Assembly: GCA_964621185.1 (NCBI GenBank) | Contig: CAZULM010000015.1 | Coordinates: 1-64,000 of the forward strand | Direction: 5' to 3' | Source of the DNA: M3007 sp964621185 | GTDB taxonomy: Bacteria; Bacteroidota; Bacteroidia; Chitinophagales; Saprospiraceae | Length of the DNA stretch: 64,000 nucleotides | Shown here: piece by piece, positions 1 to 8,741 of the stretch | Position numbering within the stretch: position 1 is the first letter of the stretch | Layout: each line of letters opens with the position of its first letter | The notes under the pieces: model-generated | The model's database searches: none | Told to the model about the DNA's origin: nothing | The model's input: the letters and a program-made list of their open reading frames with translations, nothing else | Made by a program: the position numbers and the translations under genes

Positions 1-345
1 TTAGAAGATTGAAGGTGATAATTTGTTATAGACCCTGCCAAATGCCTGGCATGGAAAAATGGGTGTAGTATATTATATGGGAAATATGCTGGGATTAAAG
101 CGTGCGGCCTTTCTTTCAAGGCTTGGGAGTAATAAAAGATAAGAAATTAGTCGACTATCTGGATTATTGGCTGTGGCCCGGCAACCATAAGGAATACGCT
201 ATTGAGCCAAATCTTATGCAAATTATGGGTATTGGTTGACAGTGCCAAAAAGAAAATCAACTTTAACAAAGGATCGATTCTGTGGTAGATAAATACGCCT
301 TCTAGGGTTCTTGAGAGAGCGGCAGCCGGGAGGCCAGCTAGAAAG

Positions 346-441
346 TTTCTCACGACGACACAACGACACGACGGTTTGGCCAGCGGCTGGAACAACAGCC
401 AAACATGTGGCCCCGTAGTGTCGTTGTGTCGTCGTGAGAAA
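346..441. repeat. 24-bp perfect inverted repeat with 48-nt spacer
   Basis: The arm at 346-369 (TTTCTCACGACGACACAACG...) is exactly reverse-complementary to 418-441. The core motif, GTCGTTGTGTCGTCGTGAGAAA-like, returns in degraded form at 3,647-3,707 and 21,484-21,515, so this is one member of a dispersed family. There is no run of T on either side, so it does not look like a terminator. No gene was recognised in 1-560 apart from this repeat and the tail of the reading frame described next. Confidence 0.85.
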
Positions 442-564
442 TAAAAACCTCCCCAAGTGGAGATTGACCTTCCTCTGGATGGTAGAAAAACCTGGGCGAT
501 GCAAAGTACATCGCTTCGCGGCGGCCACAGGGGATAAAGGTCGGGGTGCCAAGGTTGGTGGTGC

Positions 565-884
565 TTGGGGTGGAGTCCTTGTTTTGAGGGGCAGGTAGGG
601 GTGACCTTCAGCAGCCAATGGTCATTGATTGGATATCCGATGCCCAGGCCGATCGTTGGGAAAAAGACCACTTTGTTGTACTCAAAATCTGTTGTGTGTT
701 TTGCCTTTTTTCGGCTTCCATCCGAATATTCGGCAAAGGTTTTCTGGGTTTCCCTGATGAAGATGCCTGAGACAAATCCGATACTTCCCAGATATTGGAT
801 TTTTTGTTTCCCAAGGCTGAAATTAGCCAGGAGGGGAATGCCGATGTAGTGGCTGCTGTAAACGACCCTGAATGATTCAAACAA
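565..884 (-). pseudogene. outer-membrane beta-barrel (porin-family) gene fragment
   Basis: The frame reading leftward from about 884 encodes roughly 95 residues of typical Bacteroidota barrel sequence: alternating hydrophobic strands such as YIGIPLLANFSL, a strand-turn with polar loop, and FFPTIGLGIGYPINDHW. It then runs into composition with no barrel character (Pro/His/Arg-rich) that includes the inverted repeat at 346-441. The first half of a barrel and a signal peptide are missing: the dnaA terminator lies directly upstream, and the only start is a TTG. I read this as an internal remnant of a porin-family gene truncated at both ends. It could also be a short diverged protein, but the lack of a signal peptide argues against function. 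Confidence 0.55.
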
Positions 885-897
885 AGCAATTAAAAAA

Positions 898-925
898 AGT
901 CCTTAGGAGCATGCTCTTAAGGACT
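898..925 (-). terminator. Rho-independent terminator of dnaA
   Basis: A near-perfect palindrome (AGTCCTTAGGAGCAT / ATGCTCTTAAGGACT, one mismatch) is followed on the minus strand by seven T. It lies 27 bp past the dnaA stop. Confidence 0.85.
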
Positions 926-951
926 GAAAAGGTAGTTACAATTTTTGTATT

Positions 952-2388
952 TCAATTATTCAAACTCATCTTCAACTTTTTCTCCACTTCCTCCACCGTG
1001 TCTTTAAAGATCAGGTCGGTGTCCATCATGTCCTGCACGGCTTTGCAGGAATAAATGACGGTGCTGTGGTCGCGGCCGCCAAACTGTTCTCCGATGGATT
1101 TCAGCGATTTGTTGGTGAGCTTTTTCGCCAGGTACATCGACAATTGCCGGGCGATGACGATGTTGCGCTTGCGGGTTTCGTGGTGCAGCTTCTCCACCGG
1201 CACGTCGAAGTGATCGGCGACGAGGAGTTGGATGAATTCCACCGTAATCTCCTTGTTGATGGTGGTCACGAAATTGCGGATAACTTCCTTGGCTAACTCC
1301 AGATCGACATCGCGGCGGATCAGGGTGCTTTGTGCCAGCAGCGACACCATCACGCCTTCCAGTTCCCGGATGTTGTTCTTGATGTTGTAGCAGATAAATT
1401 CCAGCACATCGTTGGGGATGTCCACGCCCTCGTCTTCCATCTTGGCGCCGAGTATCGCCATGCGCGTTTCCAGGTCGGGCGATTGCAGGTCGGCGGTCAG
1501 GCCCCACTTGAAACGGGAGATCAGCCGGTCTTCCATGCCTTCCAGGTCTTTCGGCGCCCTGTCTGAGGTCAGGATGATCTGTTTGCCGTTCTGGTGCAGC
1601 TGGTTGAAAATGTGGAAGAAGATTTCCTGGGTTTTTTGCTTGCCGGAAAGGAATTGTATGTCGTCAATGATCAGCACGTCGATCATCTGGTAGAAATTCA
1701 CAAAATCGTTGACCGAGTTGTTCTTGATGGCCTGGATGATCTGGTTGGTGAACTTCTCTGCGGAGACGTACAGCACGGCTTTGTCAGCCATGCGCTCCAC
1801 GATGTCGTTGCCGATGGCCTGCGCCAGGTGGGTCTTGCCCAGGCCAACGTCGCCAAAAATCACCAGCGGGTTGAAGGCCGTGCCGCCGGGGCGCTTGGCG
1901 ATGGCGAGCCCGGCATTGCGGGCGAGCCTGTTGCAGTCGCCCTCGATAAAGTTGTCGAAGGTATAGTTGGCGTTGAGCTGCGGGTCAACTTTGATGCGCT
2001 TGATGCCTGGGATGATAAAGGGGTTCTTGATCATGCCTGCATCAAAGGCGCCCGGCACCGGCTCGCTGTCCTTTTCGGCGGAAGGTTTGTTGTTGGGGCG
2101 GGTTGGGGCTTGGGCTTTTGGGCTGTCCTGCGCACCGTTCTCCGGGATGTGGTACACTAAGCGGGCCCGCTCGCCCAGCTCCTGGCGGATGCTTTTTTTC
2201 AATAGTTGTACATAGTGCTCTTCGATCCACTCGAAAAAGAACTTGTTGGGTACCTGAATCGTCAAAACTTCATTCTCAAGCTGGACTGGCTTGATCGGCT
2301 CAAACCACGTTTTGAAACTCTGAGGGCTCACATTTTTTTTGATGATACGCAGACAATCGTCCCATACCATCTGGCTGTCTTTTGTCAT
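952..2388 (-). CDS. dnaA: chromosomal replication initiator protein DnaA
   Basis: DnaA is the AAA+ ATPase that binds DnaA boxes and melts oriC. The 478-aa frame has the N-terminal DnaB-contact domain (1-80; WDDCLRIIKK...FKTWF), a short Pro/Lys linker, the Walker A motif GDVGLGKTH at 179-187, Walker B LIIDDIQFL near 239-247, and the C-terminal DnaA-box-binding signature GGRDHSTVIYSC near 440. The open frame extends upstream to 2,478, but the conserved family start is the internal Met at 2,388 (MTKDSQMVWDD), and the 30 preceding codons have no family counterpart. It is monocistronic, with its own terminator at 898-925. I could not find canonical TTATCCACA boxes beside it, so oriC may be elsewhere. 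Confidence 0.97.
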   Translation of the reverse strand: MTKDSQMVWDDCLRIIKKNVSPQSFKTWFEPIKPVQLENEVLTIQVPNKFFFEWIEEHYVQLLKKSIRQELGERARLVYHIPENGAQDSPKAQAPTRPNNKPSAEKDSEPVPGAFDAGMIKNPFIIPGIKRIKVDPQLNANYTFDNFIEGDCNRLARNAGLAIAKRPGGTAFNPLVIFGDVGLGKTHLAQAIGNDIVERMADKAVLYVSAEKFTNQIIQAIKNNSVNDFVNFYQMIDVLIIDDIQFLSGKQKTQEIFFHIFNQLHQNGKQIILTSDRAPKDLEGMEDRLISRFKWGLTADLQSPDLETRMAILGAKMEDEGVDIPNDVLEFICYNIKNNIRELEGVMVSLLAQSTLIRRDVDLELAKEVIRNFVTTINKEITVEFIQLLVADHFDVPVEKLHHETRKRNIVIARQLSMYLAKKLTNKSLKSIGEQFGGRDHSTVIYSCKAVQDMMDTDLIFKDTVEEVEKKLKMSLNN

Positions 2389-2954
2389 ACCTGATGGGTG
2401 CATTTGGATGTCGGGAAAAACCGTTACCGAGTAGTCTTGATGAAACTGTTCAGTCGAGCAGGGCGACAAAGGTTGCAAATCCTTTTGACTTTTCGAAGGG
2501 GATTTCCATTTTTTTAGACAATTTTTTTTCGGGAATTTAGAACAGGCTGGTTTTCAAGCGCTTTTAAAAATTAGGGAAAAAATCTTTTTTTCTGCAACTG
2601 GCTCTGTTTTAAAAATAGCATCTTTTTTGAAATAAAAAATGGCGAAATGGCGCTTTTTAGAACAAAAAAGAGTTTATTTTTAAATATTCATCTTTTAAAT
2701 ACTTATACTTTTTGGACTTACTGTTGATGTTGAAACATCTAAAAAGTCGTAAGTGTACTGATTTTCAAGCAGTAACGAATTTGGACGGAACTGGGAGACG
2801 ACTGCTCGGCAAAAGTGCCTAAGGCAATTTTCTGCGCAACCAGTATTCATCGAAAACAACGGGACTTACCAGTGCAAAGCAATTTGTAATTACAATGTTA
2901 TTAATTCAAAAAAGCAGTAACCCAAAGGTTCTCAAGCGCTTAGTAAATTTGAAC
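2389..2954. other. AT-rich gap upstream of dnaA, no gene seen
   Basis: The 566 bp upstream of dnaA are A/T-rich, with many A and T tracts (for example 2,505-2,530 and 2,575-2,700). It presumably carries the dnaA promoter. No DnaA-box cluster, convincing ORF or RNA gene was seen. Confidence 0.5.
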
Positions 2955-3476
2955 TCAGAACAATTGCCCGGCTTCTGTGCGGATGGCCAAAAGCGCCTTC
3001 TGCAGTGTGGGTGGGTCTTGCTGCTCCAGCTCCTCCAACAGGATATTGAACAGAAGCTCAGCATCGGCATTTGGGTCGAGTTCGCTGCCGGCAGTGGTGA
3101 CCAAGGTGAGGGTGTCGTTTTTGGCAAATTGGATAATGCGCCAAAGTGTATCCGACACATAAAGCTGTTGCGAGGTGTTGTGGTCGAACTCCTGGCTGAT
3201 GGCCAGCATCAGGCTGGCCCGCAGGTCGCGCACCTTCATGCCGGGCGTGCGCACACGCATCATGGTGTTGATGACGCCGGCGCGGTCGCAAAGCAGGGTG
3301 AGCCGTTCGTATGCTTGCAGGCGCAGGGGCAGGGTGATCTTCTGGGCATCGTTGCGGAGTATGGCCATGTCAATGCGCTGCCGCTCGTCGAGCATCAATT
3401 TGAGCATGTAATAAGCGGTGGCAAACACGACAAGCGCCGGGATGGTATATTTCAGGACTTCAAAAAACAGCTCCAT
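2955..3476 (-). CDS. membrane-anchored conserved hypothetical protein
   Basis: This 173-aa protein has one N-terminal hydrophobic helix (about 8-30, YTIPALVVFATAYYMLKLM) followed by a soluble helical domain containing an LPLRLQAYERLTLLCDR segment and an acidic C-terminus. The pattern (one TM then 'RLQAYERL..L.eR') is one I associate with a small uncharacterised family widespread in Bacteroidota; no function is known to me. A -7 box TACCTTTG lies 81 bp upstream (3,557-3,564), with an octamer-type repeat between it and the start. The gene is transcribed alone. Confidence 0.75.
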   Translation of the reverse strand: MELFFEVLKYTIPALVVFATAYYMLKLMLDERQRIDMAILRNDAQKITLPLRLQAYERLTLLCDRAGVINTMMRVRTPGMKVRDLRASLMLAISQEFDHNTSQQLYVSDTLWRIIQFAKNDTLTLVTTAGSELDPNADAELLFNILLEELEQQDPPTLQKALLAIRTEAGQLF

Positions 3477-3487
3477 ATCTTTTTAAT

Positions 3488-3519
3488 GTGATAATTGGGT
3501 AATTTGATAATGTGAAAAT
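3488..3519. repeat. octamer array (GTGATAAT-like), 4 units
   Basis: Four degenerate 8-bp units: GTGATAAT, TGGGTAAT, TTGATAAT, GTGAAAAT. This is the same unit family as the larger array at 39,114-39,177. It lies in the 5' leader of the hypothetical gene ending at 3,476. Confidence 0.6.
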
Positions 3520-3556
3520 TATCGGCAGGCGAGGGTTGTTGGCAAATAATGGGGCG

Positions 3557-3564
3557 CAAAGGTA
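3557..3564 (-). promoter_or_regulatory. -7 box TACCTTTG
   Basis: Matches the Bacteroidota -7 consensus TAnnTTTG, reading towards the hypothetical gene that starts at 3,476. No clear -33 TTTG was found at the expected spacing. Confidence 0.5.
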
Positions 3565-3646
3565 AGTATGTGGGGCAAATTTTCTTGCATGAGTGTGATG
3601 CCTTATTATTGGATTGATTGGAAGGAGAACCCGAAGTCCGCGTATT

Positions 3647-3707
3647 GTTTCTCCCGACGATTCTTGTTGTGTCGTGGTGAGAAACAATTCGTGTCGTCGG
3701 GAGAAAC
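3647..3707. repeat. dispersed GTTTCTC(A/C)CGACGA inverted repeat
   Basis: GTTTCTCCCGACGA at 3,647-3,660 is reverse-complementary to 3,694-3,707, with a further GTGTCGTGGTGAGAAAC in the spacer. It belongs to the same family as 346-441. Confidence 0.65.
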
Positions 3708-3750
3708 TTCCCTCGTGAACAAAAACCCGGCATTTTCCGTTTAAACGCCG

Positions 3751-3758
3751 TACTTTTG
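3751..3758 (+). promoter_or_regulatory. -7 box TACTTTTG
   Basis: Matches TAnnTTTG 24 bp before the Fe-S carrier start codon, giving a very short leader. Confidence 0.5.
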
Positions 3759-3781
3759 CACGACAAAAAAAGCAGTTTTTC

Positions 3782-4144
3782 ATGGAGACCTTGCTCGAAA
3801 ACCCAATCACCACGACAGCGCCCATCACCCTTACCCAAGGCGCCATCGACCAATTGAACCTTATCCGCAAACAGGAAAATGTTCCTGACGATTATTGCCT
3901 GCGCGTTGGCGTGAAAGGTGGCGGCTGTTCCGGCTTTACCTACATCCTTGGCTTCGACGAGCCGAAAGAAAGCGATGAGCGCTTTGAAATCAGCGGCATC
4001 AATGTAGTGCTGAACAAGGCACATGCCATTTACCTATTGGGCATGCAGGTCGATTTTGTCTCTGGGCTCGACAACCGCGGCTTTACCTTTGAAAACCCCA
4101 ATGCGACCAGCACTTGCGGCTGTGGCACATCGTTTTCAGCATAA
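3782..4144 (+). CDS. HesB/IscA-family iron-sulfur cluster carrier
   Basis: This 120-aa A-type carrier accepts Fe-S clusters from the scaffold and delivers them to apo-proteins in the cytosol. The three cluster ligands are visible: Cys49 in GGGCSGFTY and Cys112 and Cys114 in the C-terminal TCGCGTSF. Length and spacing match IscA/ErpA/SufA. A 14-residue N-terminal extension precedes the conserved ITLTQGAI start. It stands alone, convergent with the RlpA gene only 6 bp downstream, so assignment to erpA rather than iscA/sufA cannot be made from context. Confidence 0.93.
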   Translation: METLLENPITTTAPITLTQGAIDQLNLIRKQENVPDDYCLRVGVKGGGCSGFTYILGFDEPKESDERFEISGINVVLNKAHAIYLLGMQVDFVSGLDNRGFTFENPNATSTCGCGTSFSA

Positions 4145-4150
4145 TAGAGA

Positions 4151-4960
4151 CTACATGTCGCCCAGATATACGACAAAACTATCCTTGAACTTCCTTTTTA
4201 CGGCTAATTTCTGCTGAGCCTCTGCAGCCTTCCTGTCAGGGTAAGGCCCTAGTATTATCTTGTAAATAGAATTGTTGTCGTTGCCCGTGCTTTGCACCAG
4301 CACCAACGCCTTGTCGGGCCATTGCACCTGGAGTTGCTTTAAGGTAGGGATCACGTTTTCGGCATTGTACAGGGTGCTGACCTGAACGCCGAACCCAGCT
4401 TTCAGCGAAGGCTTGATTTCTACTTTGTACAGCTCGGTGGAGGTGTTGGACTGTGTGCTCGAGGCTTTGGCTGGCACCGGATCGTAGTTGTACGCCACCG
4501 GTTTTGCGCCTTTCAGCACTTTAGAGGCGGAGGTTTGGCTTGGCTTGTTTGCTACCAAACTCGTGTTCCCGTCCACGGCTGCCGCTACCCTGGCCGTTGG
4601 CGCAGCCTCTACCACATCCAATTGCACCCTGGTGACGCCATCTTTGATCAGGCCGATCAGTTCTGCGGCAAGGCGGGATATGTCGGTCACGTAACCTTCT
4701 ACGAAAGGGCCGCGGTCGTTGACGCGCACCACCACCGATTTTTTGTTGTCGATGCGGGTGATCCGCACCTTGGTGCCAAAAGGCAGGCTTTTGTGGGCGC
4801 AGGTAAGGTCGTTTTTGTTGTAGGGTTCCCCGCTGGCTGTTTTACGGCCGTGCAGAGAATCGGCGTAGTAGCCGGCTTTCCCATATTCTGTGTTGACGGC
4901 GAAGGAGCTCAACAGGGCAGCAATAGCCAGAAATATCAGGGTAAATAAGCTTTGTCGCAT
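4151..4960 (-). CDS. rlpA: RlpA-like protein with SPOR domain
   Basis: This is a 269-aa exported protein. It has a signal peptide (1-22), an RlpA double-psi beta-barrel at about 26-118 (GKAGYYADSLHGRKTASGE, then FGTKVRI and VRVNDRGPFVEGYVTDIS, the canonical RlpA motifs), a Ser/Ala/Pro linker, and a C-terminal SPOR domain (about 177-269) that binds denuded peptidoglycan. RlpA homologues are septal or tip lytic transglycosylases that cleave naked glycan strands; activity in this clade is inferred. A -7 box TATATTTG is at 5,004-5,011. There is no lipobox, unlike the E. coli protein. Confidence 0.9.
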   Translation of the reverse strand: MRQSLFTLIFLAIAALLSSFAVNTEYGKAGYYADSLHGRKTASGEPYNKNDLTCAHKSLPFGTKVRITRIDNKKSVVVRVNDRGPFVEGYVTDISRLAAELIGLIKDGVTRVQLDVVEAAPTARVAAAVDGNTSLVANKPSQTSASKVLKGAKPVAYNYDPVPAKASSTQSNTSTELYKVEIKPSLKAGFGVQVSTLYNAENVIPTLKQLQVQWPDKALVLVQSTGNDNNSIYKIILGPYPDRKAAEAQQKLAVKRKFKDSFVVYLGDM

Positions 4961-5003
4961 CGGATAGATTTTTTAGTTGATGAAAGGTTCAGGTTTTAGG
5001 TGC

Positions 5004-5011
5004 CAAATATA
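5004..5011 (-). promoter_or_regulatory. -7 box TATATTTG
   Basis: TAnnTTTG match 44 bp upstream of the RlpA start. Confidence 0.45.
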
Positions 5012-5162
5012 TACCAGGATTTTGGTGATTTGCAAGATTTTCAGGATGGATCATATTGATTATTAAGGATTTGCTTCCTGATATTTTCGCAATCCAGTTT
5101 CCGTTGGGTATAGAACGGATGAACGGGTATTTTCGTACAAAACATTGCAAACCCGCTGAAAA

Positions 5163-8100
5163 TCAGGGAGCAAACACCAAGCGCCCCGATTGCCCGCCCG
5201 TGCGCAAGCGCCAATAATAGGCCCCTGGTGCAGGGAAAGCTTCTCGGGCGACATGGATGCGTGCGGGGCCAGCAATGGGCTTTAGAAACACTAATTTTCC
5301 CTGCGCGTCATAGATTTCCAGGGTTTCATCGGCAGCTGTTTCATGCCCGACATTGAGCCAGGTGCCGGCAATGCCGAGCGGGTTGGGCGCGAATGCCGGG
5401 CTTGGGCCCTGGGCGCTTTCCCAAAGCGTGGGCAGCAGCGCTTCCCCGTTTTCCCGAAAAGCGAGCGCGGCCGTGGGCCAATTGCCAATATGAAAGGCTT
5501 GGCGCAGCTTCCCGGCTTTTTTTGCCTTGAAAACAACCTTGAAAAGCGCTGCCTGGCTTATGGTTTCGCCGGGGTTCGCAGCAATGGCGACCGAAACAAT
5601 CCCTTCTTCGCTGCGGTTTGTGGCAAAATTGGCCATAGAAATATCCTCTCCCAAAGGCAAGACTGCCTCAAATTCAAGGGCTTCCGGGTCGAAATTCAAG
5701 GAAAATTGCAAGGCTGCGAGGTCGATTTTGTTTCCTTGAAAAACGGCCTCCACCTTTTCGTTTTCCTGGAAATCGCGGTCCTCGACAGCAAGGGGCCAGT
5801 TGCCAAGGGTCCTTTCTAAGTTGGGCCCCAAGGCGTTCGGGACGGCCGTGTTGTTCACGTCGCCCACCTTGATGGCAGTGAAGTTCAGGCCGGTCAGCGG
5901 GGCGGTTTGCAATTGGGCTTCAATAAGCTCTGGGAGCGTCCCTGCGAACGGGTTGCCGGGGTTGGGGAACACAAAGTCCTTCCGGACAAAGCGCCACGAC
6001 TGGTTCCCGGCGAGGGTATCGTCGATGCCCAAAATGAGCTTGCGCAGCGCGACGATGTCGAAGGTCGTAATGCTGTTGGAGCGGTTGGCATCTGCCGCCA
6101 GCATTTTGTACGGCGAGCCGAGCGGCTCAATGCCCAGAATATGCTTGCTGATGAGCACCAGGTCGAAGGTGGTGATGCCGTTCAGGGGGTTGTCGTTTCG
6201 GTATGGTGTGAGCGAAAATGGCCCGCAGCCGGGGATGCTTGCCTGAAACTTGCCATCTGACTGGCTTTTTACCCCTCCCAGGTGAACGTCGCTGACGGGT
6301 TCGCCAAGTTCTGTGGCAATATTGCCAGATACCTGGACGGAAACGCTGGGCTGCTGCACGAAAACCGAGTCGAAAGGGAACGTCCAAATGCCGCGAGCGA
6401 AGGTGGCAGCAACCAGTTCGTTGCGCACAGGGTTGCTTTCCAGATCGAATACAGGGATAACCGGCATGTTGCCGCCTAAGCGCGACCAGCTTTGTCCGCT
6501 GTTTTTGGTAAAATAAACACCTGCATCCGTAGCCACGAACAACAGGGAGTCGGCGTGGCCGGGCAGGATGTAAATGTCGTTCACGGGCATCTGCGGCAGG
6601 TCGCCTGAAATATCTGACCAGGTGGCCCCATTGTCGTCGGAGCGGTGCACGTGCGGGATGTACTCGTCGTTGCGGAACCCGGAATGGGTCACGAACAGGC
6701 GCTGTGATACAGTTGGAGAAAGCTGTACACAGGTGACAAAGCGGTCGGGAAGCGCGCCTGTAATGTTTTCCCAATTGCCCGTTGGCTCGCGCTTCCAAAC
6801 GTTGCCGTCGGAAGTGCCGGCCATCATCTTCTCTGCGACTTTTGCTGATTCTGCTAAAGCTGTAACCGTGTGGAAACGGGGGCCATAAATAATGCCGTCG
6901 GTGAGGTCTTGAGAAATGGGCGCCCAGCCGTTTCCTGTGGACACATAAACGCGGTAGGTAGCTGCAAACAGTTTTACTGGCCCGTATTGGCTCATAAAAA
7001 ACGGTGCGTCCCAGCTGCAGCGGTCGGAAGTGCCGAGGTTGGCGCTGCCAAACTGCCAAGTGTTGCCCCCGTCTGTCGTTTTGTGGACGGTGCCGTTCTG
7101 GATCTCTACCCAGAAGGTTTTGGGGTCTGCGGGGTCGAATGCGCATTTGAAGCCGTCGGCGGAGAACACCGCCGACCAATTGTTGATATTGGCTCCGCCG
7201 TTCCCTTTTTGTACGCCGTTGTCTTGCGCGCCGCCCCAGTACAGGTTTGGCTCGTGGGGGTTGAAGCTGGCCCTGTAAAACTGCGTGGTGGGCAGGTTTT
7301 TGCATTTAGTCCAGGAGGATTGCCCCATATCGTTGCGGTAAACGCCGCCGTCGTTGGCCCAGTACCGGCGTCCGGAAGGGGTGAACACAAGGTCATGGCA
7401 ATCTGCATGGCCGCCGCCGGCGACGATCCAGCTGCTGCTGCCGGCGAGCTTCCGGTACAGGAGGATGGCTAAGAAGTACAGCTCTTCGTCGTTGTTGGGG
7501 TTGATGCGGATCTTGCCGAAATACCAGCCGAAATTGGCACAGGCATCTTCGAGCGCCCCAACGTTCATGGCCGTCCAACTGTCGCCCCCGTCGATGGTTT
7601 TGTACAAGCCGCCAGTGGTAGAGAGCGAGTCGATATAGACAACATATACCTTGTTGGGGTTTTGCTGGGAAATGGCCAGGCCCGTGCGGCCCATCGTGCC
7701 GGTAGGCAAGCCGTTATGGCTTAGCGCCCAGGTGTCGCCCCCGTCGATGGATTTATAAACCTTGGCGTTTTCGCCGAAAAGGATGGATTCCTTGTTGTTG
7801 CGGATACGGTCCCAAAAAGAGGCGTACAAGATATTGGGGTTGGTGGGCGACTGCACGAGGTCGCTGGCGCCGGCCTGGTTGCTGACGAACAGCACCTGTT
7901 GCCAGTTTTGGCCGCCATCGGTGCTTTTATAAATTCCCCGCTTTTCGTCGCGGGTGAAGGGGTTGCCCATGGCGGCCACCACGAGGGTATTGGGCTTGTT
8001 TGGGTGTACGGCGATTTTGGAAACAATGCCCACTTCCGAAAGCCCAAGGTAGGTCCATGTTTCTCCCGCATCGGTACTTTTGTAAACCCCGTCGCCATTG

Positions 8101-8600
8101 AACACGATGGAAGGAACATTGGGGTCGCCGGTACCGCAATAGGCAACGTTTGGGTTGTTCGGGTCAAAAACGATCACGCCGATGGCCAGTTCCAGGTGGT
8201 CGTCGAACACGGGGCGCCAGTTTGCGCCGCCGTCGGTGGTTTTAAATATGCCCCCGGCGGCAAAACCGGCGAGCACCGTATTTTCGTCGTTGGGCTTCAC
8301 GGCTAAGGTGTTGCAGCGGCCGGCCACGTTTTCCGGGCCTTGGATTGTCCAGTTGCTGGTGTTGCCCTCACATTCGGAAGGCTTTGCCTGTGCCGACAAC
8401 TCAGCGCGGATGTCGGCCATCGTGTTTTTCCAGCCTTTCCAGTCAAAATCGCGGTCGGGAAAGGAGCGCTGGAAAGCAAATTGGTCGTATGGCTCAAACT
8501 TGTCGGCAGTTTCGTGTTCGGGCGGGATTACCTTGTCGCTGCATGAAAACAGCAATGAAATGGCCAGCAGGAAAAACGGAAGTTGTCGAAGTTGTCGCAT
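5163..8600 (-). CDS. giant Asp-box (sortilin/VPS10-like) surface lipoprotein with dockerin, cohesin-like and T9SS sorting domains
   Basis: The protein has 1,145 aa. Residues 1-20 form a lipoprotein signal ending LLFSC (Cys20). Residues about 65-760 carry at least eight Asp-box/BNR motifs of S/T-x-D-x-G-x-x-W type (TTDGGANW, STDAGETW, STDGGQNW, SIDGGDTW, TIDGGDSW, TTDGGNTW, SDDNGATW, TKNSGQSW), typical of VPS10/sortilin and xyloglucanase-like beta-propellers. About 808-860 has paired dockerin-like repeats (ITTFDLVLISKHILGI, then DANRSNSITTFDIVALRKLILGI). About 930-1,050 resembles a cohesin fold (LQFSLNFDPEALEFE). The last 75 residues resemble a T9SS type-A sorting domain ending in GGQSGRLVFAP. 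The substrate is unknown. A lipobox together with a T9SS domain is unusual. It is transcribed alone. Confidence 0.85.
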   Translation of the reverse strand: MRQLRQLPFFLLAISLLFSCSDKVIPPEHETADKFEPYDQFAFQRSFPDRDFDWKGWKNTMADIRAELSAQAKPSECEGNTSNWTIQGPENVAGRCNTLAVKPNDENTVLAGFAAGGIFKTTDGGANWRPVFDDHLELAIGVIVFDPNNPNVAYCGTGDPNVPSIVFNGDGVYKSTDAGETWTYLGLSEVGIVSKIAVHPNKPNTLVVAAMGNPFTRDEKRGIYKSTDGGQNWQQVLFVSNQAGASDLVQSPTNPNILYASFWDRIRNNKESILFGENAKVYKSIDGGDTWALSHNGLPTGTMGRTGLAISQQNPNKVYVVYIDSLSTTGGLYKTIDGGDSWTAMNVGALEDACANFGWYFGKIRINPNNDEELYFLAILLYRKLAGSSSWIVAGGGHADCHDLVFTPSGRRYWANDGGVYRNDMGQSSWTKCKNLPTTQFYRASFNPHEPNLYWGGAQDNGVQKGNGGANINNWSAVFSADGFKCAFDPADPKTFWVEIQNGTVHKTTDGGNTWQFGSANLGTSDRCSWDAPFFMSQYGPVKLFAATYRVYVSTGNGWAPISQDLTDGIIYGPRFHTVTALAESAKVAEKMMAGTSDGNVWKREPTGNWENITGALPDRFVTCVQLSPTVSQRLFVTHSGFRNDEYIPHVHRSDDNGATWSDISGDLPQMPVNDIYILPGHADSLLFVATDAGVYFTKNSGQSWSRLGGNMPVIPVFDLESNPVRNELVAATFARGIWTFPFDSVFVQQPSVSVQVSGNIATELGEPVSDVHLGGVKSQSDGKFQASIPGCGPFSLTPYRNDNPLNGITTFDLVLISKHILGIEPLGSPYKMLAADANRSNSITTFDIVALRKLILGIDDTLAGNQSWRFVRKDFVFPNPGNPFAGTLPELIEAQLQTAPLTGLNFTAIKVGDVNNTAVPNALGPNLERTLGNWPLAVEDRDFQENEKVEAVFQGNKIDLAALQFSLNFDPEALEFEAVLPLGEDISMANFATNRSEEGIVSVAIAANPGETISQAALFKVVFKAKKAGKLRQAFHIGNWPTAALAFRENGEALLPTLWESAQGPSPAFAPNPLGIAGTWLNVGHETAADETLEIYDAQGKLVFLKPIAGPARIHVAREAFPAPGAYYWRLRTGGQSGRLVFAP

Positions 8601-8705
8601 AATAATCGGTGAAATCGAAAGTAAAGGTGCGGTTTTTAGCTAAAAAACCCTTGTATTGCAGCAAATTAATTGCCAGTTTTGCCCCTTTGGACAAAATAAT
8701 GGCCG

Positions 8706-8740
<35 letters not shown>

Positions 8741-8741
8741 A

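Noticed and set aside
2389..2954. Possible oriC next to dnaA
   Set aside because: The region is AT-rich, but no cluster of DnaA boxes (TTATCCACA-like) was found by eye.
6127..7305. 392-codon open frame within the Asp-box gene
   Set aside because: Same strand, shifted frame, Arg/His/Pro-rich; the Asp-box frame is clearly the real one.
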